This document shows, piece after piece, positions 13,912-21,456 of a stretch of DNA of 22,588 nucleotides. The position numbers were made by a program, and so were the translations under genes. The stretch's first letter is position 1; the number at the start of each line of letters is the position of its first letter. Source of the stretch: an uncultured Chloracidobacterium sp. (GTDB taxonomy: Bacteria > Acidobacteriota > Blastocatellia > Pyrinomonadales > Pyrinomonadaceae); the NCBI GenBank assembly GCA_937941715.1, contig CALDGX010000070.1, forward strand, positions 1 to 22,588, in the 5' to 3' direction. Under the pieces are notes generated by a model. It made no database searches. It was not told where the DNA came from and was given only the letters and a program-made list of their open reading frames with translations.

Positions 13912-14802
13912 TCAGATACGGCAGGCGATTGCTGCGGCGACGCCTGCGTTGTTCTCGAGCAGGGCAATGTTTGCGGCGAGGGTGCGGCCGCCGGTTCGCT
14001 CGGACATCTGCGACAGCAGGAACGGGGTTATCTCCTTTCCTACAACACCTCGCTCGTCCGCCAGTTTCAACAGTTCGGCGAGTACCGGTTCCAGTTCGTC
14101 GCGGCTGATCTCAAATTCGGCGGGGACCGGAACGGTGACCAATATCGCGGTTTTCAGGCCGAGTGCATCGCGGGCGTTGGCAATCGCCGCCGCCTCGGAA
14201 CCGTTTTCGACCGTTTGGTCAATACTCAATCCGCTCGAACGCGAGTAGAACGCCGGCAGTTCGTCGCACTGCCAACCCAAAACAGTTACCCCGTGGGTTT
14301 CGAGCCATTCGCGCGTTCGCGGCAGATCGAGCACGATCTTTGCGCCCGAGCAGACGACCGTGATCGGCGTCCTTGCTAGTTCAGGCAGATCGGCCGAGAT
14401 ATCTGCCTCAAATCCGCGATGAACCCCGCCGATCCCGCCGGTCGCAAACACCTTGATCCCGGCCCGGTTCGCGATGAAGGATGTGGTGGCGACAGTCGTC
14501 GCGCAGTCGAGCCGCATCGCGGCCGCGATCGGAAGGTCGCGTATCGAGATCTTTCGGATGTCCTTGCGGGTAGCTAGCTGGTCGATCTGACCCTCCTCGA
14601 GGCCGACATAAAACTCCCCGTCAAAGACGGCGATAGTAGCCGGTACGGCTCCGCCGCCTCGGACCGCCGACTCGAGTTTGAAAGCCGTTTCGATATTTTG
14701 TGGATAGGGCAGCCCATGCGCTATCACCGTCGATTCGAGTGCGACGACCGGGGTTCCGTCCGCCAACGCCTGAGCAACTTCAGAACTGTAATTGATCGTC
14801 AT
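13912..14802 (-). CDS. psuG: Pseudouridine-5'-phosphate glycosidase
   Basis: Cleaves pseudouridine 5'-phosphate to uracil and ribose 5-phosphate (C-C bond cleavage) in pseudouridine salvage. The protein has 296 residues, the usual length. Family blocks include VALESTVIAHGLPYPQN (catalytic E23), KISIRDLPIA, FATGGIGGVHRG and SGAKIVLDLPRT (K155, equivalent to E. coli K166). D138 in DISADL matches the manganese-binding aspartate. QTVENGSEAAAIANARDALG and FLLSQMSERTGG follow. The partner kinase psuK is not visible. No ribosome-binding site is seen, and a terminator-like hairpin ends 4 nt before the start codon. Confidence 0.96.
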   Translation of the reverse strand: MTINYSSEVAQALADGTPVVALESTVIAHGLPYPQNIETAFKLESAVRGGGAVPATIAVFDGEFYVGLEEGQIDQLATRKDIRKISIRDLPIAAAMRLDCATTVATTSFIANRAGIKVFATGGIGGVHRGFEADISADLPELARTPITVVCSGAKIVLDLPRTREWLETHGVTVLGWQCDELPAFYSRSSGLSIDQTVENGSEAAAIANARDALGLKTAILVTVPVPAEFEISRDELEPVLAELLKLADERGVVGKEITPFLLSQMSERTGGRTLAANIALLENNAGVAAAIACRI

Positions 14803-14806
14803 AGAT

Positions 14807-14832
14807 AAAAATGGCGGCCCTCGTGGACCGCC
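14807..14832 (-). terminator. Rho-independent terminator after lepB
   Basis: On the minus strand GGCGGTCC, loop ACGA, GGGCCGCC (8-bp stem with one G-U pair), then ATTTTTA. It lies 23 bp after the lepB stop and only 4 nt before the psuG start, so it would end rnc-lepB transcription or attenuate psuG. Confidence 0.7.
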
Positions 14833-14855
14833 GAATCGTCAGTCCTGCGGCCCGA

Positions 14856-15692
14856 TCATTTGACCAGCTTTCCGATACGGCTGAGGCGCGGATGGGTTAT
14901 GCAGCCGAGCATATCGCCATTTGACGCTCCGCGGTCACACGACCAGTAGACAAACATCGCTCGCCCGACGATCAGTCCGCGGGGCACAAATCCCCAAAAA
15001 CGGCTGTCTTCGCTGTTGTCGCGGCTATCACCCATTACAAAAAAACTGTCCTCCGGCACCTGCATCGGCTTTCCGCGGACCCCGAATTCATATTGCCGGA
15101 CCGGTAGATGTGCTCCCGATTTGACTTCGAGCATTTCATCTTCGGAATAATAGACGCTGTATTTGGCGTTCGGCGGCGCATCCTCAAACTCCTTGGTAAC
15201 CAGTGCTGACTGGTTATCGCCGGGTGTCGGCGGATCGCCGATGACGCGACGCTCCGGCAGCGGTTCGCCATTGATATATACCTGATTGTCCTTAAACTCG
15301 ACTGTCTCGCCCGGCAGCCCGATGACACGCTTAACGTAATTTATCTGATACGGAATGATGCCGCGCGATTTGTCGTTTTGCGGTTTTACCTTATTGCCGG
15401 GATATTTGAAAACGATGATATCGCCTCGTTCGATCTCGCGTTGCGGCAGGAACGGCAGCGAACGGCCGCCCGGCGTGAAAATGAACTTATTAACGAGCAG
15501 ATAATCGCCGATCAGGATCGTATTCTGCATCGAGCCGGTCGGCACCGTCACTGCCTGCAGGATGAACGTCATCCCAAAGAGCGCCATTACAAGCGTAACA
15601 ACAAACGATTCAAAATACTCGCGGGCCGTCGATTTGGGCGGGCCGGCCGACTTCACTACCGGCGACTCGATCTCGGTTTCTTCAGTACTCAT
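14856..15692 (-). CDS. lepB: Signal peptidase I
   Basis: A membrane-anchored serine/lysine protease that removes signal peptides from exported proteins. The protein has 278 residues. An N-terminal cytoplasmic tail is followed by one membrane segment (about 30-48, VVTLVMALFGMTFILQAV). The catalytic S54 lies in VPTGSMQNTI and the catalytic K121 in NYVKRVIGLPGE. MGDSRDNSEDSRFWGFVP near the C-terminus is box E. The stop of rnc lies 28 bp upstream; rnc-lepB pairs are common in bacteria. A hairpin terminator follows. It is the likely processing enzyme for the many exported proteins in this window, which is general knowledge rather than specific evidence. Confidence 0.97.
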   Translation of the reverse strand: MSTEETEIESPVVKSAGPPKSTAREYFESFVVTLVMALFGMTFILQAVTVPTGSMQNTILIGDYLLVNKFIFTPGGRSLPFLPQREIERGDIIVFKYPGNKVKPQNDKSRGIIPYQINYVKRVIGLPGETVEFKDNQVYINGEPLPERRVIGDPPTPGDNQSALVTKEFEDAPPNAKYSVYYSEDEMLEVKSGAHLPVRQYEFGVRGKPMQVPEDSFFVMGDSRDNSEDSRFWGFVPRGLIVGRAMFVYWSCDRGASNGDMLGCITHPRLSRIGKLVK

Positions 15693-15720
15693 AAACGTGT
15701 CAAATTAGCGTCACAGCCGT

Positions 15721-16437
15721 TCATTTACCAGCTTCGGCTTTCAGTATAACAAGTGCGGCTTCGGCAGCCATCATTTCTGCGGCTTTGATCGAAATTCCCT
15801 CGCCGCGAGCGGTGCCGCCGGCCCAAACGGCCTCGACAAAGAACTTGCGGTCGTGCGGCGGGCCCTCAGATCTGATCAGCGAATACGTCGGTGCCTGCAG
15901 CCGCCTCGCCTGGAGAGTTTCCTGCAGCATCGACTTAAAATCGAGCGAACTCTTAGGCGTCGCTGACCTGAACTCCGCGTCGAATACTCGCTTGATAAAG
16001 AACCGGGCGGCCGCGTAACCGCTGTCGAAAAAAACCGCACCGATCACTGCCTCAAGCGTATTTGCGAGAAGGGCCGCCTTTTTCCTGCCGCCGGTCTTTT
16101 CTTCGCCTCGTCCGAACCGCACATATTCGCCCAACTTCAACCCTTCGGCAATAGTTGCCAGGGTGGCGGTGCTCACAAGGCGGTGCTTCATCAGCGTCAG
16201 ATCGCCCTCGCTGAGCTTCGGATGGCTCAAAAACAACTCTTCGGCGACGACCAGGCCGAGCACAGAATCACCGACGAATTCGAGCGATTCATTGACGCAT
16301 TCGCGAACCGTCGCTTCGTCCTGATTCGGCAGATTCTCAAACGCCCATGAACGATGCGTTATTGCTCGTTCGAGCAGTTTCAGGTCCTGAAACTTGTGGC
16401 CGATCAGGTTTTCAAGTTTCGCGACGCTTTCAGACAT
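15721..16437 (-). CDS. rnc: Ribonuclease III
   Basis: Cuts double-stranded RNA in rRNA processing and regulation. The protein has 238 residues. The nuclease domain (about 5-155) carries the signature ESLEFVGDSVLGLVV, with E53 and D57, and the second metal site ANTLEAVIGAVFFD (N126, E129). N126 stands where E. coli has D114; asparagine occurs there in many RNase III enzymes. The double-stranded RNA-binding domain covers about 163-234 (APTYSLIRSEGPPHDRKFFV and GEGISIKAAEMMAAEAAL). It is the first gene of the rnc-lepB unit. AGG a few bases before the ATG is the only ribosome-binding hint. Confidence 0.97.
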   Translation of the reverse strand: MSESVAKLENLIGHKFQDLKLLERAITHRSWAFENLPNQDEATVRECVNESLEFVGDSVLGLVVAEELFLSHPKLSEGDLTLMKHRLVSTATLATIAEGLKLGEYVRFGRGEEKTGGRKKAALLANTLEAVIGAVFFDSGYAAARFFIKRVFDAEFRSATPKSSLDFKSMLQETLQARRLQAPTYSLIRSEGPPHDRKFFVEAVWAGGTARGEGISIKAAEMMAAEAALVILKAEAGK

Positions 16438-16465
16438 TGAGCCTAATTTTAAGAATATTGGCCGG

Positions 16466-16502
16466 AAAAAGAAAGTCGGACACCGGTTTACCAGTGCCCG
16501 AC
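16466..16502 (-). terminator. Rho-independent terminator after the helical-repeat gene
   Basis: On the minus strand GTCGGGCACTGG, loop TAAA, CCGGTGTCCGAC forms a 12-bp stem with two G-U pairs, followed at once by TTTCTTTTT. It begins 25 bp after the stop at 16528 and separates that gene from rnc. Confidence 0.88.
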
Positions 16503-16527
16503 ACGATTATTTAGATCGATCGACAGT

Positions 16528-17805
16528 TTAACGAGTGCCTTTTCTCTTGACCACGGCCGGCTTTGCGACCGAAACAGCGGCCGGAGCTTTGGCAGTTTCA
16601 GCAGCAGCAACACCCGGCTTTCCGGGAACGGCAGGCTTCGTTGCCGGTGCTGCCGGTTTGGTTTCGGGCTTGGTCGCCGGAGCCGTCGTCGACGTCGTTG
16701 TCGTCGGGGTCGGCTCAGGGTCGATGATCGGGGTCACCGCGATCGACGGATTTGGGGTCGGCTTAGCGATCGCTGCGTCGACCCAGGCCTTCACCCCGTC
16801 CTTTTTGTCAAAGCGGGCTTCGTACAAGGCCTCAATGGTCTTCATCTTGATGTCCTTGTATGCCTTGGCCGCCGGTGTGTTCGGAGCCGTATTCCAGGCC
16901 CGTGCATAGGCGTCCATCGCACGCTCGAGCGTGCCGTTGAGCAAGCCGATCTTGTTGTTCATCGCATCGACCTTGGTCTTGATCACTTCCGGTGCGTCAG
17001 TGTCCTTGATATCGGCACGCATGGTCTTGATCTCGGCCTCGAGCTTCGCGGCTTCGTCAAAGTAGTACGAACCCATCGCATCGTAGGTGTTTGCATTGGT
17101 CTTCGTGTCCGATGCGGCCTGCGAGGCTTTGTAAAGGTACGGAGCGGCTTCTTTCTTATTCTTCTTATCGAAGGTCAGGATGTAACCGATCGACAGATTC
17201 ATCCATGCGACGGCATTATCCTTGTTGGCGTAATCGAAAGGAACGACACCAAATGAACTGAACGTCTTGCCCGACTCGATGTCGGCGATCGCCATTTTGG
17301 CAAACCGGATCGTTTCATCGTTCCACTTCGTAACGGGCGTCGCCTTGGCGGTTTCGTCGTACCCGATCGAACCGAGCACCAAAACTACCGGGCGGTACTT
17401 GTCGGCATCTTCGGCAAGCAGTTCTTTTCCGCTCTTATAGACCTCATCCCAGTTGCTTGCTTTGAGAGCAGTGTTGAATCGATTGGCGATCTCATTTTCA
17501 CGGGCGGCTTTCTCGGCTTTCGCCAAGTTGGTCTCCATCTTCGGCAGCGTCGTCTTGAGATATTCGGACAGTTCCTTGGCTGGTTCGCAAGCTCCGTACT
17601 TTTCAAGGAACTGCTTGCCGGCAGATATCGCGTCCTTACGGCCCTGGATATCTTTCTTGGGGTACAATTCGCGAAAGATATCGCCGAGTTTGGTCTGGCC
17701 GTCGGCATCTCCGCACGGGTCCTGAGCGAAGCCTGCCGCAGCTCCAAGTGCGATGATGGCCGCCAAAAGCAATGCCACATTGGTTGATCTGATAATCGTT
17801 TTCAT
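16528..17805 (-). CDS. Secreted helical-repeat (TPR-like) protein with Pro/Ala-rich tail
   Basis: A 425-residue protein. A strong GGAGGAA at 17814-17820 sets the ATG at 17805. The signal peptide is about 1-27 (ending AGFAQ). The body (about 30-345) is helical and charged, with TPR-like helix pairs such as AWMNLSIGYILTFDKKNKKE and DAMGSYYFDEAAKLEAEI; each could be one repeat, but they are degenerate. The tail (about 350-425) is low complexity: PTPNPSIA, a TTTTSTTAP run, repeated KPAAPATKP-type units and a basic end VVKRKGTR. Tails of this kind often span or bind the cell wall, but that is inference. I do not recognise a specific family. A terminator follows; a candidate promoter lies at 17994-18023. 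Confidence 0.85.
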   Translation of the reverse strand: MKTIIRSTNVALLLAAIIALGAAAGFAQDPCGDADGQTKLGDIFRELYPKKDIQGRKDAISAGKQFLEKYGACEPAKELSEYLKTTLPKMETNLAKAEKAARENEIANRFNTALKASNWDEVYKSGKELLAEDADKYRPVVLVLGSIGYDETAKATPVTKWNDETIRFAKMAIADIESGKTFSSFGVVPFDYANKDNAVAWMNLSIGYILTFDKKNKKEAAPYLYKASQAASDTKTNANTYDAMGSYYFDEAAKLEAEIKTMRADIKDTDAPEVIKTKVDAMNNKIGLLNGTLERAMDAYARAWNTAPNTPAAKAYKDIKMKTIEALYEARFDKKDGVKAWVDAAIAKPTPNPSIAVTPIIDPEPTPTTTTSTTAPATKPETKPAAPATKPAVPGKPGVAAAETAKAPAAVSVAKPAVVKRKGTR

Positions 17806-17993
17806 CTAGGTACTTCCTCCGCCGGATGTCGCTCCGGGTGCTCTCAAAATCGTTCTGCCGGCACCGAATTATCGCCTTCGGTTTGGCGTGAAATCAGATG
17901 ATACGTCCGAAAGATTAGTTGCTAGATTTTCGCAATAAAATTTCCGTATCGCCGGCATCGACCGTTCTGATCTTTGTGGAATAGAAAAACTAA

Positions 17994-18023
17994 ATAATCC
18001 TTTACGCGCCGTGTTTGTGTCAA
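17994..18023 (-). promoter_or_regulatory. Sigma-70-type promoter for the helical-repeat gene
   Basis: On the minus strand a perfect TTGACA (18018-18023), an 18-bp spacer and GATTAT (17994-17999, 4 of 6). It lies just after the putative terminator of the preceding gene, the expected place for an independent promoter. Confidence 0.5.
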
Positions 18024-18035
18024 GCCAAAAGCAAA

Positions 18036-18064
18036 CGCCGCCGACAAAAATCGTCCGGACGGCG
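18036..18064 (-). terminator. Imperfect terminator-like hairpin after the transpeptidase gene
   Basis: On the minus strand CGCCGTCCGGAC, loop GATTTTT, GTCGGCGGCG (stem with a bulge), followed by TTTGCTTTT. It lies 42 bp after the stop at 18106. The stem is GC-rich but the T-tract is interrupted. Confidence 0.45.
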
Positions 18065-18105
18065 AGTGCTGTAAATGAGGACAGCGTGCCCTCGTTAATG
18101 TTCGG

Positions 18106-19752
18106 CTATTGCGGTATCTGAACGATCCGTTCGCGCTTCTTTTTGGCCGGATCGGTCTCCGGGGTGATCACGACCGGCGGAAATACCGGCCGCGAGTCGA
18201 CGATCTTCTGAACTTTGCTCTTCTGCACCGGCACCGAGGTCGTACGCGGAGCACTCGGGACGAGAATGATGTCGCGGCCGTTCATATTGGTCGTTTCCAT
18301 TTCGGGCGATCCGGCGGCCGTGTCGTCTTCGTCATCATCATCGCCATCCTCAACTCGTGCGGTTGCATTATTTACAGGCACTCGAGGAGCGATTTTGAAC
18401 TCGGTCTGGGCGAGATTTCTATCCGTACGGACGATATTTCGGCTCAGAGCCTGATAGACCTTTCCGGCGACCGCTGCGGCATATTTACCGCGTTCGCCCG
18501 GGCCGCGGGTGATCACCGCGACCGCGTATTTCGGAGCCTCGATCGGGGCGACCGATGCGAACAATCCGACCCACGATCCCTTGTCGATGCACGAGCCGGT
18601 CTTGCCGGCAACACCCAGATTCTGGTCCATTCCGCGGCGAGCAGTACCGTATTCAGCGGCTCCCATCATTCCGGGTATCACGCGTCGGACGTTTTGCTGC
18701 GGCAGATCGACGTTGCCTTTGAAGAATGTCTGAAATCTTGCCTGTTCGATCTCGTTACGCGGAATTCTGGGCAGAACGCGGTGGCCGCCGTTCGTAATGG
18801 CCGACGCCATTACTGCCAACTGAATTGTTGAAACTTCAAAATCGTCGCCGTGCGAATAGATACGTGCGTTGTTGTTACCGTATGGCAATCTGCCGGGAGC
18901 CTCGCCCTCAAGATTGACACCGGTCGGTTCACCCAGCCCGAGACGCTTGGCATACTCGATCACTTTCTGGCTGCCCATCTGGACGCCGGCCCGCTGAAAG
19001 TACGGGTTATCCGAGAAAGCGATCGCATCATCGAGTTTTCGGCGGGTCGAGGCATTGCGAACCGAGCCGTCCTGTCTGTCGATAACATTCTCATTCAGTG
19101 CAGCGACACCGGTGACGAGTTTGATCGTCGAACACGGCCTGATCGTCGAGCGGACCGCCCAGTTCTGATTAACGATCGTCAGTATCTTGCCTGTCTGGGC
19201 CTCCATAACGACAACGGACCCCGCTCTGCCGCCAAGGGCATCGATCGCGGCACGGCGAATATTAAGGTCCTCGCCCTCGGTCTTGTCGTTTGAAATATTG
19301 GCTATCGTCTCAGTCCGCAGGCCACGTTCGAAAGCGAGCCTACGTTCGCGGGCCTCGCGGGCGGCTTGCTCTCGGCGCCGCTGTTCCGCGATCGCGGCCT
19401 GGCGCCGTTCTTCCTCGCGGCGACGGCGTTCCGCTATCTCCTTTTTGGACTCAACAGCCTTTTTCGAGCCTTTCTTAGATTTGGCGTCGGCAACGGTCTC
19501 TTTCCCCTTTTTCTTTTCGTTCTTATCCTTTTTGCTCGTTTTGGATGCATCTTTTGCCTTCTTGTCGGTCTTCTTAGCTACGGCCGCCTTTTTGTTAGCA
19601 GCCGACTTTTTGTCTGCGGCCTTTGACGGAGCAGCTTTTTTGGACTGAGCAGCCTTTTTTTGAGCGTTGACCGTTCCATTCGCAAAAATGAAGACGGCCA
19701 AAATGGTAAATACCGCAGCGACGCGGAGTTGATAGGGGAACATTGACTTCAT
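18106..19752 (-). CDS. Penicillin-binding transpeptidase with Lys-rich N-terminal arm
   Basis: A 548-residue protein. GAGG lies 6 nt before the ATG at 19752. The signal peptide or membrane anchor is about 10-30. Residues about 31-105 are extremely rich in Lys and Ala, and about 105-146 are an Arg/Glu-rich coiled coil. The transpeptidase domain (about 165-440) has all three motifs in order: S208-T-I-K211, S247-D-N249 and K384-T-G386. YSHGDDFEVSTIQLAVMASA is typical of class B PBPs. The usual N-terminal dimerisation domain is absent. The C-terminal part has an acidic run (D469-D477 region) and a Pro-rich, basic end. It should cross-link peptidoglycan. It is divergent from the kinase gene, with overlapping promoters between them. 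Confidence 0.93.
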   Translation of the reverse strand: MKSMFPYQLRVAAVFTILAVFIFANGTVNAQKKAAQSKKAAPSKAADKKSAANKKAAVAKKTDKKAKDASKTSKKDKNEKKKGKETVADAKSKKGSKKAVESKKEIAERRRREEERRQAAIAEQRRREQAAREARERRLAFERGLRTETIANISNDKTEGEDLNIRRAAIDALGGRAGSVVVMEAQTGKILTIVNQNWAVRSTIRPCSTIKLVTGVAALNENVIDRQDGSVRNASTRRKLDDAIAFSDNPYFQRAGVQMGSQKVIEYAKRLGLGEPTGVNLEGEAPGRLPYGNNNARIYSHGDDFEVSTIQLAVMASAITNGGHRVLPRIPRNEIEQARFQTFFKGNVDLPQQNVRRVIPGMMGAAEYGTARRGMDQNLGVAGKTGSCIDKGSWVGLFASVAPIEAPKYAVAVITRGPGERGKYAAAVAGKVYQALSRNIVRTDRNLAQTEFKIAPRVPVNNATARVEDGDDDDEDDTAAGSPEMETTNMNGRDIILVPSAPRTTSVPVQKSKVQKIVDSRPVFPPVVITPETDPAKKKRERIVQIPQ

Positions 19753-19822
19753 GCCTTACCTCAGATCTTAAATTTCGCCGTTGAGTTGATATTGGGGGAA
19801 CCTGACCAAAAGTACCGAGCAA

Positions 19823-19850
19823 ACTATACCGATCAGGAATTTGCGTTCAA
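19823..19850 (-). promoter_or_regulatory. Promoter for the transpeptidase gene
   Basis: On the minus strand TTGAAC (19845-19850, 4 of 6), a 16-bp spacer and TATAGT (19823-19828, 5 of 6). Transcription would start near 19816, about 64 nt before the ATG. Confidence 0.5.
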
Positions 19851-19868
19851 ACTAACGAAGACTATAAC
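19841..19868 (+). promoter_or_regulatory. Promoter candidate for the histidine kinase gene
   Basis: TTGCGT (19841-19846, 3 of 6), a 16-bp spacer and TATAAC (19863-19868, 5 of 6). Its -35 box overlaps the -35 box of the opposite promoter by two bases, so the two would compete for polymerase. Confidence 0.4.
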
Positions 19869-19936
19869 ATTCAAGCGGCGGGCACGCAAGCACAATTGAT
19901 GGTAACCATAAGCCCCGCTTAACGCATATCCAAAAA

Positions 19937-21436
19937 ATGGGATTTTTAAGCACATTTCGTGGACGCCTGCTGTTGATCCTCGCCCTGCTCCTGGTGGCGA
20001 CCCTTGGTGTGCAGTACTACCTGAATCTACGCACACAGCAGGACAATAATGAACTCCGCGAAGCTCAGGAGCAGTCGATCGTTGCCGGTATCGCACTTGG
20101 GTTTACCAGTATGACGTCGCGTGACTATCGGGTACAGGACCTGATCTCACAGCCGGACCAGACATTTTTGGATGAGGATGCCAAAAAACGCATCCGCGAC
20201 ATCATCATAATCGACAACGATTGGCAGATCACTGACAGTCTAAACCCCGACCTTTTGCCTTCGACCAACGAGAACGACGCCGTCGTTTATAAAAAGCTCA
20301 GCGACCTCAGCGACCTGCCGCCGCTGATGGAAGGTGCCCGGCTGGGCGATGACGTCAAGAATTTTCCGAATCGCAAATCCGGCCCAAACAAAGGTGCCGA
20401 TGACGAGGCCCACGCCATACCGATCGAAACCAGTAAAGGCCGCTGGTACGTAATGGTGCTGCTCAAGAGCGACCGCTCTGAAACGGCCTGGAGGGCGGCC
20501 CGCCCGCTGATCTTCAACCTCGGCGTGCTGCTCGCGTCGTCATTTATCACACTACTGCTCGTTTGGCGATTTACGCGTCCGATCGCCGACCTCTCAAGCG
20601 CCGCCAGGCGCGTTGCCGAGGGCAACCTTGACGTCCGCGTACCTGATTCGCGGCGTAATGACGAAATGGGCCGGCTCGCGTCCCGGTTCAATGAAATGAC
20701 CGCAGAACTTGCTAAAAAGCGGGAGATCGAGGCTCAGCTGCAGCAGGCCGAAAAATCGGCAGTAGTGGGCCGGCTCGGGTCGGCGATCGCCCACGAGATA
20801 CGCAACCCGCTCAACTATATCAACCTCACCCTCGACCATCTTCGCTCAAAATACGCGCCGGACGACCAAGAAAAGCGTGAGAAATTTGAAAAGCTGACTG
20901 CTCAGCTTAAGGATGAGGTCGCTCGGATCAATCAGCAAATATCCGATTTTTTGAATTATTCGCGCCCCGCGACGGCTGACCTAAGGCCTGTCGACGCCCG
21001 GCCGATCATCGAAGACTCGCTCCGGATCGTCGAAGCCCAGGCCGAGGAGCACGGCGTTAAGATCGGCATCGTCGAGCATGAGGACGTGCCTCGGATCCTG
21101 GGCGACCCGGAATTTCTGCGTTCGGTCTTTAACAACCTGTTCATAAACGCGGTCCAGTCGATGGGCACCGATGGCGGTCATCTCAATATTAGGATCTCGC
21201 CCGACGACACCATGGTTCGTTTTGAGGTCACCGATACGGGCAGCGGCATTTCTGAGGCAAATCTTTCCAAAATATTCGAGCCGTACTTCTCGACCAAGGA
21301 AACCGGCACCGGCCTTGGTCTCGCGATCGTTCAAAAGATCATCGACATTCACAACGGTTCGATCGAGGTCGAGTCAGTTCCGGGCGAGGGAACCAAATTT
21401 ACGGTAAGATTACCCGTAGCAAAGGGCAAGACGTGA
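19937..21436 (+). CDS. Membrane sensor histidine kinase (NtrB/AtoS-like)
   Basis: A 499-residue protein. Membrane segments are about 10-28 and 190-210, enclosing a periplasmic sensor region of about 160 residues without a family I recognise. A HAMP domain (about 212-264, RFTRPIADLSSAARRVAEGN) follows, then a short coiled coil. The phosphoacceptor H286 lies in SAIAHEIRNPLNYINL. The ATPase domain has the N box (FNNLFINAVQSM, about 398-409), DTGSGIS (433-439) and GTGLGLAIVQKI (457-468). The stop overlaps or lies 20 bp before the start of the response regulator, so the two are one operon. The signal is unknown. No ribosome-binding site is evident before the ATG. Confidence 0.95.
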   Translation: MGFLSTFRGRLLLILALLLVATLGVQYYLNLRTQQDNNELREAQEQSIVAGIALGFTSMTSRDYRVQDLISQPDQTFLDEDAKKRIRDIIIIDNDWQITDSLNPDLLPSTNENDAVVYKKLSDLSDLPPLMEGARLGDDVKNFPNRKSGPNKGADDEAHAIPIETSKGRWYVMVLLKSDRSETAWRAARPLIFNLGVLLASSFITLLLVWRFTRPIADLSSAARRVAEGNLDVRVPDSRRNDEMGRLASRFNEMTAELAKKREIEAQLQQAEKSAVVGRLGSAIAHEIRNPLNYINLTLDHLRSKYAPDDQEKREKFEKLTAQLKDEVARINQQISDFLNYSRPATADLRPVDARPIIEDSLRIVEAQAEEHGVKIGIVEHEDVPRILGDPEFLRSVFNNLFINAVQSMGTDGGHLNIRISPDDTMVRFEVTDTGSGISEANLSKIFEPYFSTKETGTGLGLAIVQKIIDIHNGSIEVESVPGEGTKFTVRLPVAKGKT

Positions 21437-21456
21437 TCGCCCCGACGAAATTATCT

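Larger units (their letters stand above)
17806..18105. other. 300-bp intergenic region
   Basis: No coding sequence is convincing here. Read on the minus strand it holds, in order, a terminator-like hairpin for the transpeptidase gene (18036-18064), a promoter candidate (17994-18023) and a leader of about 180 nt ending in the strong ribosome-binding site of the helical-repeat gene. The long leader could hold regulation, but I recognise no riboswitch. Confidence 0.6.

Noticed and set aside
15721..16437. Asparagine (N126) at a metal-binding position of RNase III as a sign of inactivity
   Set aside because: Asparagine is common at this position in bacterial RNase III, and the key E53, D57 and E129 are present.
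18077..18093. Short hairpin GAGGAC...GCCCTC after the transpeptidase stop as a terminator
   Set aside because: The stem is only six pairs with a wobble and no T-tract follows; the hairpin at 18036-18064 is the better candidate.
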